In this document: piece after piece, positions 1-9,392 of the stretch
Layout: each line of letters starts with the position of its first letter
Numbering within the stretch: position 1 is the stretch's first letter
DNA from: Halobacillus aidingensis
GTDB lineage: Bacteria > Bacillota > Bacilli > Bacillales > Halobacillaceae
NCBI RefSeq assembly: GCF_900104185.1
Contig: NZ_FNIZ01000025.1
Coordinates: forward strand, 1-59,838
DNA: 59,838 bases
Direction: 5' to 3'
Notes under the pieces: generated by a model
The model's input: the letters and a program-made list of their open reading frames with translations, nothing else
The model's database searches: none
What the model was told of the DNA's origin: nothing
Translations under genes and position numbers: made by a program

Positions 1-88
1 CTGGACACCCTTGCCTTTAGCTAACGGCTACAACGACCTTCGCCGTTCGGGACTTGAACCCTAGAGTTTATGCCCATGCCGGGCACAC
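1..88 (-). mobile_element. 5' end of a group II intron (cut by window edge)
   Basis: Read on the minus strand from position 88 leftwards, the DNA begins GTGTGCCCGGCATGGGC. This is the conserved 5' GUGYG start and early domain I of bacterial group II introns, and further domain-I-like helices follow. The rest, including any reverse transcriptase, lies left of the window. The intron starts 3 bases after the T-run of a rho-independent terminator, which is the known target preference of class C group II introns. Class assignment is inferred from this position. Confidence 0.75.
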
Positions 89-90
89 AT

Positions 91-121
91 AAAAAAAGAT
101 GACGAGCTAATGCTCGCCATC
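91..121 (-). terminator. Rho-independent terminator, probably the original groEL terminator
   Basis: On the minus strand GATGGCGAGC and GCTCGTCATC form a stem around a short loop, followed by seven T. It lies just downstream, in groEL sense, of the groEL-like stop codon at 147-149. It is therefore plausibly the native groESL terminator, separated from groEL by the inserted islands. Confidence 0.7.
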
Positions 122-146
122 CTTTCATAGAATAGGGGTGATGGAA

Positions 147-302
147 TTACATCATGCCGCCCATACTTGAAAGAGTTTTCCCCCACTTTCCATCTCCGTG
201 ATTCACCTTAAATTCGAGTTAACCACACAGGCAAAACAGAACATACATTCGTGTTATTTCGGAGAACTTTTCCGATTCGTGAGGTTTTCTGTGAGGTTCT
301 AA
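147..302 (-). repeat. groEL 3'-end-like attachment site S1 with right arm
   Basis: On the minus strand 165-147 reads TATGGGCGGCATGATGTAA, the end of a GroEL reading frame (Met-Gly-Gly-Met-Met-stop), with no groEL attached. The sequence to about 302 is closely repeated at 20667-20833. It includes a LexA-box-like motif at 239-251 (GAACATACATTCG) and a doubled GTGAGGTTTT motif followed by AAAACCTCAC. This is the expected form of an attachment core plus arm of an integrative element. The role is inferred from the repetition and core identity. Confidence 0.65.
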
Positions 303-794
303 AACCTCACAAGTATCATCCACTTAGAATTTATTAATGAAGCAAAACCACAATCACTCCACCATACACATCGAGTGATTGTTGTCCCCCGTTACTTTTC
401 TTGTGACTTTTTAAAAGTCACATTTCCCTTGACGAATTGGTTTAGATTACCGTCAACAACAAGACCAACAGCTTAGAAGGCTGTTGGAGTAGGTACGATA
501 GCACAAGATCGACTAGTTCATAACACTATTAAATAAACGTTCCTTATGATTAAAGTGGATATGTCAAAATAAAATTGGGGCAAAAACAAAGAAATTCTGC
601 CCCATTTTCTGCCCCAAATTGTAATTTTTGATTCGAGTTTCTTCATTATAATATTGTCATTTCGTGTCAATCACCCATACATTTATGCTAGATAAATAGA
701 GAAGAGTGGGTATCACGTCAAAACATAATAAATGGATAAAAGCAGTTAATATAGCCTTAACTGTAAGAAAGACAATCATTAAATTAGAGAAGAG
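303..794. other. Intergenic region without a convincing gene
   Basis: There are two small hairpins, GTGACTTTTTAAAAGTCAC near 403-421 and a CAACAGC/GCTGTTG stem near 466-487, but no ORF with a ribosome binding site. It probably belongs to the end of the first island. Confidence 0.4.
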
Positions 795-1470
795 CTATTC
801 TTCGTGCAGCAAAATCGCTGGAACAACTCGTATGTACACAAGTTCACTTATGAGTTCTATGATCGTCTGGGTAATGATGACAGCAGCAACCATATTTCCT
901 ATTTCAGGTAGTGCTAATGCAAGTGGTAGTACAACGAGTGAGTTCCTTGTGGTGCCACTAAAAATGAGTGCCCTCCCTGATTTCACTCCTAATTTAAACC
1001 ATCTGGCTACATATTTAGCTATGATGGGCATAATCACCATAAAAACAACGTATAAAGGGACCACTTTCATAACTTGATCCGCATACGCGGGCAATTTAAC
1101 GATTTTTCATCCCCTTTTCCTAAGGAAGTAATCACGATGACATAATCAATGCAAGGGGTTAAAAACACCAAATAAAACCCAATCAACAATGAAGGGTTGT
1201 CAGGTAATAGTTGAGATAAGCCCCAAACCACTATAGGCACAATGATAAAATTAGTGGTTAGTAAAGCTTTGATATATGTTCGATCCCCAAATGCTTTTTT
1301 CAATGATGTAAATGGAATCTGTGAAAACATACTATACATCAACAAAGCAATAACAATAGAAATAACTGATCCAAGATTTTCAGCGTATCCAGGCATTATA
1401 ACGTGGCCATTAACAAAATCACTATGTATAGCCACACCTGATTATTTTCAAGGTTTTCTCTAGTTAACAC
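795..1470 (-). pseudogene. Decayed Acr3/bile-acid-symporter-type arsenic permease
   Basis: The pieces read as one membrane permease of the ACR3-like arsenite/bile acid:Na+ symporter family. A GTG start after GGGAG near 1470 opens the N-terminal helix. The frame shifts near 1400 and continues as helices 2-4 to about 1095. A second shift then leads to the C-terminal part containing GRALIFSGTTRNSLVVLPLA and the last helices. Relative to the usual length of about 320 residues, a middle block seems to be missing at about 1095. It lies 3' of the hesB-like gene, at the end of the ars gene run. The family call is good; an exact substrate cannot be given. Confidence 0.75.
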
Positions 1471-1900
1471 TTCTCTCCCCCTCTTTATCTAACAGCTATC
1501 ATTTTCCTGGATATGATCATAACAATCAGAGCATGTCAGACATTTACAGGACAATCCCTTTTGTAAAATACTGATCAATTGTAGGAATCAGTACTGGATT
1601 TTGGATATGAGGAGTCCTGCTCCTCTTCTTATTTTTCATTATATATCTTGTCATACGCAATAATAAACATAAGAGTAATTCAAGTTGTAATTGCTCAAGT
1701 TCCTGTAATACAAAGTAAAAATTTTAACTACTCCAAAAACAAAAAAATGGCGATCATCCTCCCTTGGATCATCGGCCTTATCCTGAAGACTCCTTTTTAT
1801 AAAATATTAAACAGTAAACGTCATAAATCCGTTTCACTTCTTTATATTTGCACTTTACAACGCGAAGCCGTCAAAGGTACCGTTGTCAAACTGACTCTAA
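1471..1900. other. Intergenic region, no supported gene
   Basis: A GAGGAG/CTCCTC hairpin lies near 1608-1625. An open frame from 1648 runs straight through the downstream terminator and has no clear ribosome binding site, so no gene is called. Confidence 0.4.
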
Positions 1901-1930
1901 AAAAAAGACCTCCAAAGGGAGGTCTTTTAA
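1901..1930 (-). terminator. Terminator of the arsDA-trxB-hesB gene run
   Basis: AAAAGACCTCC and GGAGGTCTTTT pair around a short loop and are followed by a run of T on the minus strand. The stem begins at the stop codon of the hesB-like gene. Confidence 0.85.
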
Positions 1931-2196
1931 CAACAATTATCTAATCCCACTAATACAAATTGTTCATCTTTTTTGTCTAACGTAATCTCATCCACTAGGT
2001 CTTTAACCTGTTGGTCAATGGCAACTCGAATATCATTGATCTCTTGGATATAATCAGATTCCTTAGCCGCATCAAGTGATAGGCCGATTTGAGGTCCACA
2101 ACAGCCTCCACTGACGGATTGAATACGAAGTCCTTCCGCGCCGTTTTCCTCTATTAGCTTCTCTAGCGTTTGTTTAGCTTCCTCTGTAATTTTCAT
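1927..2196 (-). CDS. HesB/IscA-like protein
   Basis: An 89-residue protein resembling the A-type iron-sulfur carrier fold (HesB/IscA/YadR). It has the GLRIQSVSGGCCGPQIGLSL segment and ends in Cys-Cys, but lacks the full C-x(n)-CGC pattern of classical IscA. Instead it has vicinal cysteines at about residues 32-33 and 88-89. Such proteins occur in arsenic operons of Bacillaceae. The paired cysteines could bind As(III) or a cluster; which one is not shown here. AAGGGG lies before the ATG. It is the last intact gene downstream of arsD-arsA-trxB. Confidence 0.75.
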   Translation of the reverse strand: MKITEEAKQTLEKLIEENGAEGLRIQSVSGGCCGPQIGLSLDAAKESDYIQEINDIRVAIDQQVKDLVDEITLDKKDEQFVLVGLDNCC

Positions 2197-2228
2197 ATAT
2201 AATCCCCTTTCATGATTAATCCAACAAC

Positions 2229-3175
<947 letters not shown>

Positions 3176-3190
3176 TCTCATACCCTCCGA

Positions 3191-4969
3191 TTAATGTTCC
3201 ATCATATATTCTCTGACTTCTTCATAACCAATCTTTTCTTCGCTGATCCACGGAATGATTACGGTATATTGAGCCAGCTCATCCTTAACCTTCTCTATCC
3301 ATTTCCTCTCCGTTTGAGCTCTACCAGAAAGGACTGGATCTTTAGTTACTGCCGCATGTAAACTTTGGTTAATTACCCACCACGCAGGCTGAATATGTGC
3401 TCGTAAAAGATCCTTCTGCAATCTTTCGGCTTCAAGTACTGGCGTGGTTTCAGCTAAAGTTACGATGACTACACTTGTTTCTTCTGAGTTACGCAGACGA
3501 GGAAGTAATCGTTTGACGCTTTGAGGCACTTCTCCAGTCGACTTCGAAAGTTCCTTATGATACTCCTCCGCCGAATCAAGAAGCAGAAGTGTATGTCCGG
3601 TCGGTGCTGTATCGATGACTACAATTTCATCCTCACATTTATCCACCTGTTCAGCAAAAGCACGAAAGACAGCAATTTCTTCTGTGCAAGGAGAGTCAAG
3701 GTCTTCTTTGAGATAAGCGATTCCTGCTTCATCTAGCTCACCGCTTGCCTGTGCTAACACCTCTTTTTTATAAGCTTCCACTTCACTTTTTGGATCGATT
3801 GAGCTGATTGAAAAGTTTTCATGAGCTGTCGTATTTCCAAATGTGTACTCCAGATGCGCTGCAGGATCCGTTGTCGTTAAATGTACTTTGTGTCCTTTTT
3901 CTACTAACCCTACGGCAATAGAAGCAGCGACCGTCGTTTTTCCAACGCCACCTTTGCCCATCGTCAAGATGACTCGTTGATTATTATCCGAAAAGTGGTT
4001 GACCATTTCTTTTAAGCCTGGAAGTTGCAGACCGTCTTTTTGAATAAAGGACTCTTCTTTATTCGGTAAAGTGTAAGATTTAAAGAGGTGCCTCAGATTC
4101 TCAATCCCTGTGAGCGAATAGGAAACGAACGGTACCGAATAAACGACCACTTGTTTAAGACCTTCGGGGAAACTTTTTATTGCTTTTTGCTGTCGCTCAT
4201 AAAAAGCCGAAGCAACCTCATCGTCTGAAAGGTGATTCTGTAGCAATCCATTCATAATAAGCCGTTGGTTCTTTATGCCGATCTCTTTGAGCTCTCTTGA
4301 TGAACGTTCAGCTTCGTAAAGAGAAGACGTTTCCGGTCTGGCAATTAAAATCAGGGCTGTTTGGTCCTTATTAGAAAGCGTGTTTACCGTTTGTTCATAC
4401 AACTCTTTTTTTTCTTGTAAACCTGATAACGGACCAAGACAAGAGGCTCCGTGAGTGCTCTCATCCAAAAATTCGTTCCAAGCTGTCGGAAGTTGCAGCA
4501 GTCGTAGTGTATGGCCGGTAGGAGCCGTGTCGAATATGACATGGTCGTATTGCTTTCGGATGGATGAATCGGCAATAATCGTTGAAAATTCATCAAAAGC
4601 AGCCATTTCAACGGTACAAGCACCCGATAATTGCTCTTCCATACTTTTTATGGCTGCTTCTGGTAATTGATTACGGTAAGGACCGACGACTTTCTCTCGG
4701 TAGTCTGCCGCAGCCTGTTCTGGATCAATGTTCGACGCATGCAGATTCTCCATATTAGGTACAGGTTTCGGAGCATTGGTTAGTTCCACTTCTAACACAT
4801 CTTGCAGATTCGATGCTGGATCGGTACTTACAAGCAGCACTTTCTTTCCACTATCGGCCAATTGGATAGCCGTTGCGCATGCCGTGGAAGTTTTCCCCAC
4901 TCCTCCCTTTCCTGTAAAGAACAAGAACGGGGTTTCCATTAGTTGGCTTGGGTTAAAAGATTGGTACAT
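3191..4969 (-). CDS. arsA: Arsenite-translocating ATPase ArsA
   Basis: A 592-residue protein with two homologous nucleotide-binding halves, each with a deviant Walker A motif (GKGGVGKTS near residue 20; GKGGVGKTT near residue 338) and the DTAPTGHTL signature following. This is the double-domain ArsA ATPase that energises ArsB for As(III)/Sb(III) efflux. The metalloid-binding cysteines are represented by the ACTVEM and PCTEEI contexts. It lies 16 bases downstream of arsD and 15 bases upstream of trxB on the same strand, so the genes are very likely cotranscribed from the arsD promoter. Confidence 0.97.
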   Translation of the reverse strand: MYQSFNPSQLMETPFLFFTGKGGVGKTSTACATAIQLADSGKKVLLVSTDPASNLQDVLEVELTNAPKPVPNMENLHASNIDPEQAAADYREKVVGPYRNQLPEAAIKSMEEQLSGACTVEMAAFDEFSTIIADSSIRKQYDHVIFDTAPTGHTLRLLQLPTAWNEFLDESTHGASCLGPLSGLQEKKELYEQTVNTLSNKDQTALILIARPETSSLYEAERSSRELKEIGIKNQRLIMNGLLQNHLSDDEVASAFYERQQKAIKSFPEGLKQVVVYSVPFVSYSLTGIENLRHLFKSYTLPNKEESFIQKDGLQLPGLKEMVNHFSDNNQRVILTMGKGGVGKTTVAASIAVGLVEKGHKVHLTTTDPAAHLEYTFGNTTAHENFSISSIDPKSEVEAYKKEVLAQASGELDEAGIAYLKEDLDSPCTEEIAVFRAFAEQVDKCEDEIVVIDTAPTGHTLLLLDSAEEYHKELSKSTGEVPQSVKRLLPRLRNSEETSVVIVTLAETTPVLEAERLQKDLLRAHIQPAWWVINQSLHAAVTKDPVLSGRAQTERKWIEKVKDELAQYTVIIPWISEEKIGYEEVREYMMEH

Positions 4970-4985
4970 AACTTTTCACACCTTA

Positions 4986-5351
4986 CTATTTAAGTTCACT
5001 AATATTGATCGTTACACTATTGCTTTTCGGTTGTTCTTTCAGTTCGTCTTTATCTATTTCAAACCACTCTGAAAGTTGAGCATTGCTCGGATATGAGGAT
5101 TCCATAACCACTTCCCCATTTAACAGTACTAAAGGTAAGGCATCTGGACCTTTTTCATGAAGGAAATCAGAGGCTTTCTTATTTTCCGTAAATTTCCCAG
5201 GATCGTTGGCCAGGTTGTAGCGTTCAATTTGAAAACCTTTTTTTTGAAGTGAAAACACTGCACTAGCTACCCGGGTTAGTTCTGGGTCGACACTTGGACC
5301 ACATACCCCCGTGGAACAACACATTGCCGGATCAAAAATTTCAAGTTTCAT
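4986..5351 (-). CDS. arsD: Arsenic metallochaperone ArsD
   Basis: A 121-residue ArsD. The N-terminal segment MCCSTGVCGP holds the conserved vicinal Cys11-Cys12 and Cys17 used to bind As(III) and hand it to ArsA. It has a good GGAGG ribosome binding site and directly precedes arsA. A copy of the ars operator lies just upstream at 5371-5386, so arsDA-trxB-hesB probably forms its own arsenic-inducible unit. Confidence 0.96.
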   Translation of the reverse strand: MKLEIFDPAMCCSTGVCGPSVDPELTRVASAVFSLQKKGFQIERYNLANDPGKFTENKKASDFLHEKGPDALPLVLLNGEVVMESSYPSNAQLSEWFEIDKDELKEQPKSNSVTINISELK

Positions 5352-5370
5352 TTTAACCCTCCATAATTAA

Positions 5371-5386
5371 ATAAGTATATGATTAT
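5371..5386 (-). promoter_or_regulatory. Probable ArsR operator upstream of arsD
   Basis: ATAAGTATATGATTAT is a close copy of the perfect palindrome in front of arsR (7569-7584). It lies 20 bases upstream of the arsD start codon. The role is inferred from similarity and position. Confidence 0.7.
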
Positions 5387-5439
5387 ATGAACTTTGGAAA
5401 AAAAGCCAAAACATTCCCTTGTCTTGGCTGTTTTCTTTA

Positions 5440-5862
5440 TTATTCTTTATCTTTAGCAAATTGCTTGATACGTTCAGCTATTTGGTCACGAACGCTCTGG
5501 AACACAGTCCATTTTTCTTCTTCGGTTCCTTCTGCTTTAGCCGGATCGTCGAATCCCCAGTGGAAACGCGTTACGTGGGCAGGAGTCATCGGGCATTTAT
5601 CATTCGCATCACCGCAGAGAGTAATAGCAAAAGCAGCATTATTAAGAATATCTGGATCAATAATGTCTGAAGTTTGGTCACTGATATCAATGTCCACTTC
5701 ATTCATAGCTTTAACAGCGTTAGGGTTTAGACCGTGTGCTTCAATTCCAGCCGAACGGACATCAAATTTGTCACCAAGATATTTTTTCCCAAAACCTTCA
5801 GCCATTTGGCTACGGCAAGAGTTTCCTGTGCAAAGAAAGTAAATTACGGGTTTGTTAGACAT
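5440..5862 (-). CDS. arsC: Arsenate reductase ArsC, thioredoxin-coupled
   Basis: A 140-residue low-molecular-weight phosphatase-fold arsenate reductase. It has the P-loop [13 protein letters not shown] (catalytic Cys, Arg) near the N terminus and the redox pair of the [11 protein letters not shown] segment, matching Cys10/Cys82/Cys89 of the S. aureus pI258 type. It reduces As(V) to As(III) and is regenerated by thioredoxin/thioredoxin reductase. AAAAGGAG precedes the ATG. It is 29 bases downstream of arsB. Confidence 0.97.
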   Translation of the reverse strand: MSNKPVIYFLCTGNSCRSQMAEGFGKKYLGDKFDVRSAGIEAHGLNPNAVKAMNEVDIDISDQTSDIIDPDILNNAAFAITLCGDANDKCPMTPAHVTRFHWGFDDPAKAEGTEEEKWTVFQSVRDQIAERIKQFAKDKE

Positions 5863-5891
5863 GATGCATTTCTCCTTTTATTAGAAAATTT

Positions 5892-7187
5892 TTATATAAT
5901 TAGCAGCCATACATAAAGACCGACTAATGTAATGAACAGCGTAGGTACGGTTAGAATCACACCTACTTTAAAATAATATCCCCATGAAATTTTCACACCT
6001 TTTAGGGAAAGGACATGAAGCCAAAGTAACGTAGCCAAAGATCCAATCGGCGTAATTTTCGGTCCAAGATCAGATCCAATCACATTGGCATAGATCAAGG
6101 CTTCTCTCATTGTTCCTGTCGTATCGGTATCAGCAATGGCGAGAGCGTCAATCATTACTGTCGGCATGTTATTCATGACCGATGAAAGAATCGCTGCAAT
6201 GAATCCCATGGAAATGGTTCCGACAAATAATCCTTGATCAGCCGTGGCTTGAATGATGTTAGCAAGCACATCGGTTAATCCGACATTTCGAAGACCATAA
6301 ACGACTACATACATTCCTAAAGAGAAAAAGACGATAGCCCACGGTGCGCCTTTAATAACTTCTCCTGTTTTAACGGCAGCACTTCTCCGTGCCATCAGTA
6401 AAAAGAATATTGCTACAATCCCAGCAATGATAGATACCGGAATGCCTAAAGGCTCACTCGCAAAATATCCGACTAATAGGACAGCTAAGACAGCCCAGGA
6501 CAGTCGAAACATTTTGTGGTCTTGAATGGCTTCTACTGGTTTCTTAAGCTGTGACAAATCATACTGCTCCGGAATACTCTTCCTAAAGAATACGAATAAG
6601 ACAAGAATACTTGCAGCTAATGAAAACAAGTTTGGTACAATCATACGTGAAGCATATTCGATAAATCCGATATCAAAAAAGTCTGCAGACACGATATTCA
6701 CCAAGTTACTGACAATCAGTGGCAATGACGTTGTATCCGCAATAAATCCACTGGCCATAATGAACGGTAAGATCATGGCTTCTTTGAAGTTCAGATTTCT
6801 CACCATCGCTAAAACAATCGGTGTCAAGATTAATGCTGCTCCATCATTCGCAAACAATGCAGCTACGACAGCACCCAATAGTGTGACGTAAATAAACATG
6901 CGCTTGCCATCACCTTTGGCTATCCGGGCCATATGAAGAGCTGCCCATTCGAAAAAGCCAATCTCATCAAGGATCAACGAAATGATAATGATTGCCACAA
7001 AGGCTAGCGTCGCATTCCAAACGATATCCGTCACTGCTAAAACATCTTGAAAATCAACGACACCAAAAATTAAAGCCAGAATGGCCCCAGCACAAGCTGA
7101 CCATCCGATCCCCAGGTTTTTGGGCTGCCAAATGACAAACACCAATGTAAGTACAAAAATAATGGTTGCTATTATTGCCAAATTCAA
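5892..7187 (-). CDS. arsB: Arsenite efflux permease ArsB
   Basis: A 431-residue integral membrane protein of the ArsB/NhaD superfamily with about 12 hydrophobic segments. It has typical ArsB motifs: [15 protein letters not shown]-like sequence in the first half, and [10 protein letters not shown] and [19 protein letters not shown] in the second. It exports As(III)/Sb(III), alone or with ArsA. It starts with TTG, well spaced from GGGGG, only 10 bases after the arsR stop, so arsRBC form one operon. Confidence 0.97.
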   Translation of the reverse strand: MNLAIIATIIFVLTLVFVIWQPKNLGIGWSACAGAILALIFGVVDFQDVLAVTDIVWNATLAFVAIIIISLILDEIGFFEWAALHMARIAKGDGKRMFIYVTLLGAVVAALFANDGAALILTPIVLAMVRNLNFKEAMILPFIMASGFIADTTSLPLIVSNLVNIVSADFFDIGFIEYASRMIVPNLFSLAASILVLFVFFRKSIPEQYDLSQLKKPVEAIQDHKMFRLSWAVLAVLLVGYFASEPLGIPVSIIAGIVAIFFLLMARRSAAVKTGEVIKGAPWAIVFFSLGMYVVVYGLRNVGLTDVLANIIQATADQGLFVGTISMGFIAAILSSVMNNMPTVMIDALAIADTDTTGTMREALIYANVIGSDLGPKITPIGSLATLLWLHVLSLKGVKISWGYYFKVGVILTVPTLFITLVGLYVWLLII

Positions 7188-7197
7188 AAGAATCCCC

Positions 7198-7545
7198 CTA
7201 CAAATCGCATTGGATACGTAAACCGGCTTCCTCCAATGCTCTTAATTTCTCTTTTTGATCCGGTATTTGTTCTAAAATCTGTTGAATAATTGGGTACGTT
7301 TCATGTTGTGCGTTTAATGAGTAGAATATCCATTGCCCTCTCCTCTGTTCTTTAACCAAACCTGCATCTCGTAATTTTCTAAGGTGCTGGCTGACAGAAG
7401 GCTGACTCATTTGTAACACTTCTACAAATTCACAGACACAGCATTCACTATCCTTTAAGAGCCCTATGATGGTTAATCGAGTTTTATCTCCTAAAAGTTT
7501 GAGTGTTTTGGCTGTATCTTCTAATTCAATTATGGTTTTCTCCAT
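7198..7545 (-). CDS. arsR: ArsR family arsenic-responsive repressor
   Basis: A 115-residue winged helix-turn-helix repressor. The effector site contains three cysteines (ECCVCEF, residues about 33-38) and is followed by the recognition helix [17 protein letters not shown]. It should dissociate from DNA on binding As(III). The perfect palindrome at 7569-7584 lies 24 bases upstream of its ATG, so it probably represses itself together with arsB and arsC. Similar operators precede arsD and the 8015-7600 gene pair. Confidence 0.95.
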   Translation of the reverse strand: MEKTIIELEDTAKTLKLLGDKTRLTIIGLLKDSECCVCEFVEVLQMSQPSVSQHLRKLRDAGLVKEQRRGQWIFYSLNAQHETYPIIQQILEQIPDQKEKLRALEEAGLRIQCDL

Positions 7546-7568
7546 AAAATCACCTCGACCATCAGTGT

Positions 7569-7584
7569 ATAAGTATATACTTAT
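7569..7584 (-). promoter_or_regulatory. ArsR operator, perfect 16-bp palindrome
   Basis: ATAAGTATATACTTAT is a perfect inverted repeat immediately upstream of arsR. Near-copies occur at 5371-5386 and 8041-8056, each just in front of another gene of the island. Confidence 0.8.
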
Positions 7585-7599
7585 ATTTGCAACAAAAAA

Positions 7600-7749
7600 T
7601 TATTCTTTTTCCATATGCTTTTTTATCCAAGGGGTCCACTTCTGCTCCATATACCTCGATCGAATAGGCTTTTTGGCAAAGCGTAAAAGAAGAAAACTAG
7701 TTATGAGGACGAATAATAAAAACAAGATCGAGAAGAGAGGAAATGTCAT
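7600..7749 (-). CDS. Small single-pass membrane protein (49 aa)
   Basis: A 49-residue ORF with one hydrophobic segment (about residues 4-24) and a strongly basic tail ending WIKKHMEKE. Its ATG shares one base with the stop codon of the upstream Xre-like gene, so translation is likely coupled. Function unknown. Being inside an ArsR-operator-controlled pair suggests expression under arsenic stress. Confidence 0.6.
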   Translation of the reverse strand: MTFPLFSILFLLFVLITSFLLLRFAKKPIRSRYMEQKWTPWIKKHMEKE

Positions 7750-8015
7750 TATCCATCCCTCCAATTCAAGTGCTCACACTGGTCAGGTGTATCGCACCAA
7801 ATGCGGTCTTCCACTTTTTGAACATTCATATTAAGTCCGTCCGCTATTAGACTTATCATATAGGACGATGGGTAAAGCCCCTCCTTTTCCAACCGCTCAA
7901 CGGATGCAACATCTGTAGCTAATAACCATGCGAATTCTTCTTGGCTTATCTGGCTTTCTTCTCTCCATTTACGAATTTCTCCCCCGAAACCTTTACAAGG
8001 TTCTTTAGTAAACAT
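7749..8015 (-). CDS. Small Xre-like helix-turn-helix protein
   Basis: An 88-residue protein with a lambda-repressor-type HTH (WREESQISQEEFAWLLATD and following helix), and cysteines near the N terminus (EPCKGF) and C terminus (IWCDTPDQCEHL). The ATG at 8015 is chosen because AAGGAGGG overlaps the in-frame GTG at 8021. An ars-type operator at 8041-8056 lies 25 bases upstream. It is probably a regulator, and the Cys residues hint at metal(loid) or redox sensing; that part is speculative. Confidence 0.7.
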   Translation of the reverse strand: MFTKEPCKGFGGEIRKWREESQISQEEFAWLLATDVASVERLEKEGLYPSSYMISLIADGLNMNVQKVEDRIWCDTPDQCEHLNWRDG

Positions 8016-8040
8016 AAACACCCTCCTTACGAATATTAAT

Positions 8041-8056
8041 ATAAGTATATGCTTAT
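8041..8056 (-). promoter_or_regulatory. Probable ArsR operator upstream of the Xre-like gene
   Basis: ATAAGTATATGCTTAT differs by one base from the arsR operator palindrome and sits in the promoter region of the Xre-like/membrane protein pair. Confidence 0.7.
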
Positions 8057-8347
8057 AAGATAATGGACGTTTGTAAACTTTATATTAATTTAATGTAATG
8101 ATTGAGTTAATGGAAATACTGTCCAAATCAGAAATCAAAGCATTCCTGTATAAAAGGTGTTTTTGTTTTTGGTTTTCCGCTTAAACTCTGACAGAACAGA
8201 TAAAAAGGTCTTTATCGTAATCAACCTCCTTCCACAGTCCCCCTCTATAAAGGAAGAGTAATTCTACGTAAGGCTGAATGTCTTTATTCATCAATTATTT
8301 TTGATTTAATTGTTGACTTTCTGAATTGACTGACATATGCTTTATAT

Positions 8348-8363
8348 ATCAAAATAAATTGAT
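8348..8363 (+). promoter_or_regulatory. Operator of the second ArsR
   Basis: ATCAAAATAAATTGAT, an inverted repeat ATCAA-N6-TTGAT of the classical ars operator type, lies immediately before the ribosome binding site of the 8380 gene. A near-copy is found at 8717-8732. Confidence 0.75.
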
Positions 8364-8379
8364 TAAAGGAGGAGATGAT

Positions 8380-8700
8380 GTGGATAAAACCATTTCATTT
8401 ACAGATGTATCTTTAAAAAATACTTTTAATCTTTATGAAAAGATGTTTAAGGCCTTAGCTGACCAAAAACGCCTTCATATTCTATATGAAATTACACAAC
8501 AAGGGGAAGTCTGTGTTTGTGATTTATCTGAGAAATTGCATCTTCCACAATCGAAGTTATCATACCACCTGAAACTCTTAATGGACGCCCAGCTTATTGA
8601 AAAAGAAACCAGAGGAACTTGGAGCTATTACACATTAAACCATTCAGAAATGAACCATATTTTATCCGAGGAACTTTGCTGCCTATTTCGTCGGGAATAA
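8380..8700 (+). CDS. arsR: Second ArsR family repressor
   Basis: A 106-residue ArsR/SmtB winged-helix repressor with the classical As(III) site EVCVCDL and recognition helix QSKLSYHLKLLMDAQLI. A further Cys-Cys pair sits near the C terminus (EELCCLF). The GTG at 8380 is taken as start because AAAGGAGG stands 7-8 bases before it; the frame is open further upstream to 8326. It heads a short unit with arsI and a tiny Cys-rich protein, with its own operator type distinct from that of the first arsR. Confidence 0.9.
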   Translation: MDKTISFTDVSLKNTFNLYEKMFKALADQKRLHILYEITQQGEVCVCDLSEKLHLPQSKLSYHLKLLMDAQLIEKETRGTWSYYTLNHSEMNHILSEELCCLFRRE

Positions 8701-8716
8701 TTTTTTTATTCAATAA

Positions 8717-8732
8717 ATCAAAAAAAATTGAT
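8717..8732 (+). promoter_or_regulatory. Second copy of the ATCAA-N6-TTGAT operator, before arsI
   Basis: ATCAAAAAAAATTGAT lies between the arsR stop and the arsI ribosome binding site. It could allow separate control or promoter activity for arsI. Confidence 0.7.
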
Positions 8733-8748
8733 TAATGGAGGAATGAAG

Positions 8749-9141
8749 ATGAATGTACATGTAGGATTAAATGTAGTGGACCTAGAGAAGTCAATTGAGT
8801 TTTATAATAATGTCTTTGGTGAAAAACCCGTGAAAAAGAAAGATGATTATGCTAAATACTTACCTGAAGAACTTCAACTCAATTTCACCCTTAATGTAAC
8901 ATCAGAAGTAACCGGTAATCAGGTGGGCCATTTTGGGATTCAAGTTGAAAACCAAGAAGATATTGACCGACATAAGCAGCGTCTCGAAAAACTAGGGTTC
9001 TTCACTAGGGAAGAAAAAGATACAAATTGCTGTTATGCCCTTCAAGATAAATTCTGGATAACAGATCCAGAAGGCAATGAGTGGGAATTTTTCTATACGA
9101 AAGAAGATGTTGAGGAAAATAAAACTGAGCAGTCTTGCTGA
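8749..9141 (+). CDS. arsI: ArsI, organoarsenical C-As lyase (VOC fold)
   Basis: A 130-residue vicinal-oxygen-chelate/glyoxalase fold protein. It starts NVHVGLNVVDLEKSIEFY (first metal His), has FGIQV in the middle, the vicinal pair in TNCCYALQDKFW, and the final metal Glu in DPEGNEWEFF. These are the hallmarks of ArsI, the Fe(II) dioxygenase that cleaves the C-As bond of trivalent methyl- and aromatic arsenicals. The ATG at 8749 is chosen because GGAGG ends 7 bases before it. It extends this island's range to organoarsenicals. Confidence 0.92.
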   Translation: MNVHVGLNVVDLEKSIEFYNNVFGEKPVKKKDDYAKYLPEELQLNFTLNVTSEVTGNQVGHFGIQVENQEDIDRHKQRLEKLGFFTREEKDTNCCYALQDKFWITDPEGNEWEFFYTKEDVEENKTEQSC

Positions 9142-9159
9142 AAATAAGGAGGAAACGAT

Positions 9160-9327
9160 ATGGATAATTTTTATGCTATAGAAAAGCGATTAGAAGAAAT
9201 AAAGAGTAGTTACGATCATATCTATTCTACCCCTATCCCTTCTTATACCAGAAAGGAATTGAATTTTAAAAAGCTAGCCTTTTGGAAAACCGAAAGAACT
9301 CCTGCATGCTGTGCACCATGTTGCTAA
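9160..9327 (+). CDS. Tiny protein with C-terminal Cys-Cys-x3-Cys-Cys tail
   Basis: A 55-residue ORF with a good AAGGAGG ribosome binding site 18 bases after arsI and a strong terminator behind it. It is charged and helical at the N terminus (FYAIEKRLEEIKSSY) and ends PACCAPCC. Two vicinal cysteine pairs at the extreme end are a typical soft-metal or As(III) binding arrangement. I do not recognise the family. A chaperone or scavenger role with ArsI is inference from the cysteines and operon context. Confidence 0.75.
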   Translation: MDNFYAIEKRLEEIKSSYDHIYSTPIPSYTRKELNFKKLAFWKTERTPACCAPCC

Positions 9328-9340
9328 CAATAAGCCACTT

Positions 9341-9375
9341 AAAAAGGAACTTATAATATTATAAGTTCCTTTTTT
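9341..9375 (+). terminator. Terminator of the arsR2-arsI unit
   Basis: GGAACTTATAAT and ATTATAAGTTCC form a perfect 24-base palindrome flanked by A-run and T-run. It can work in both directions. Confidence 0.9.
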
Positions 9376-9392
9376 ATTACTTTAATAACCTG

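Noticed and set aside
1648-1944. 98-codon plus-strand frame
   Set aside because: No ribosome binding site, runs through the ars terminator into the hesB gene, and has no recognisable domain.
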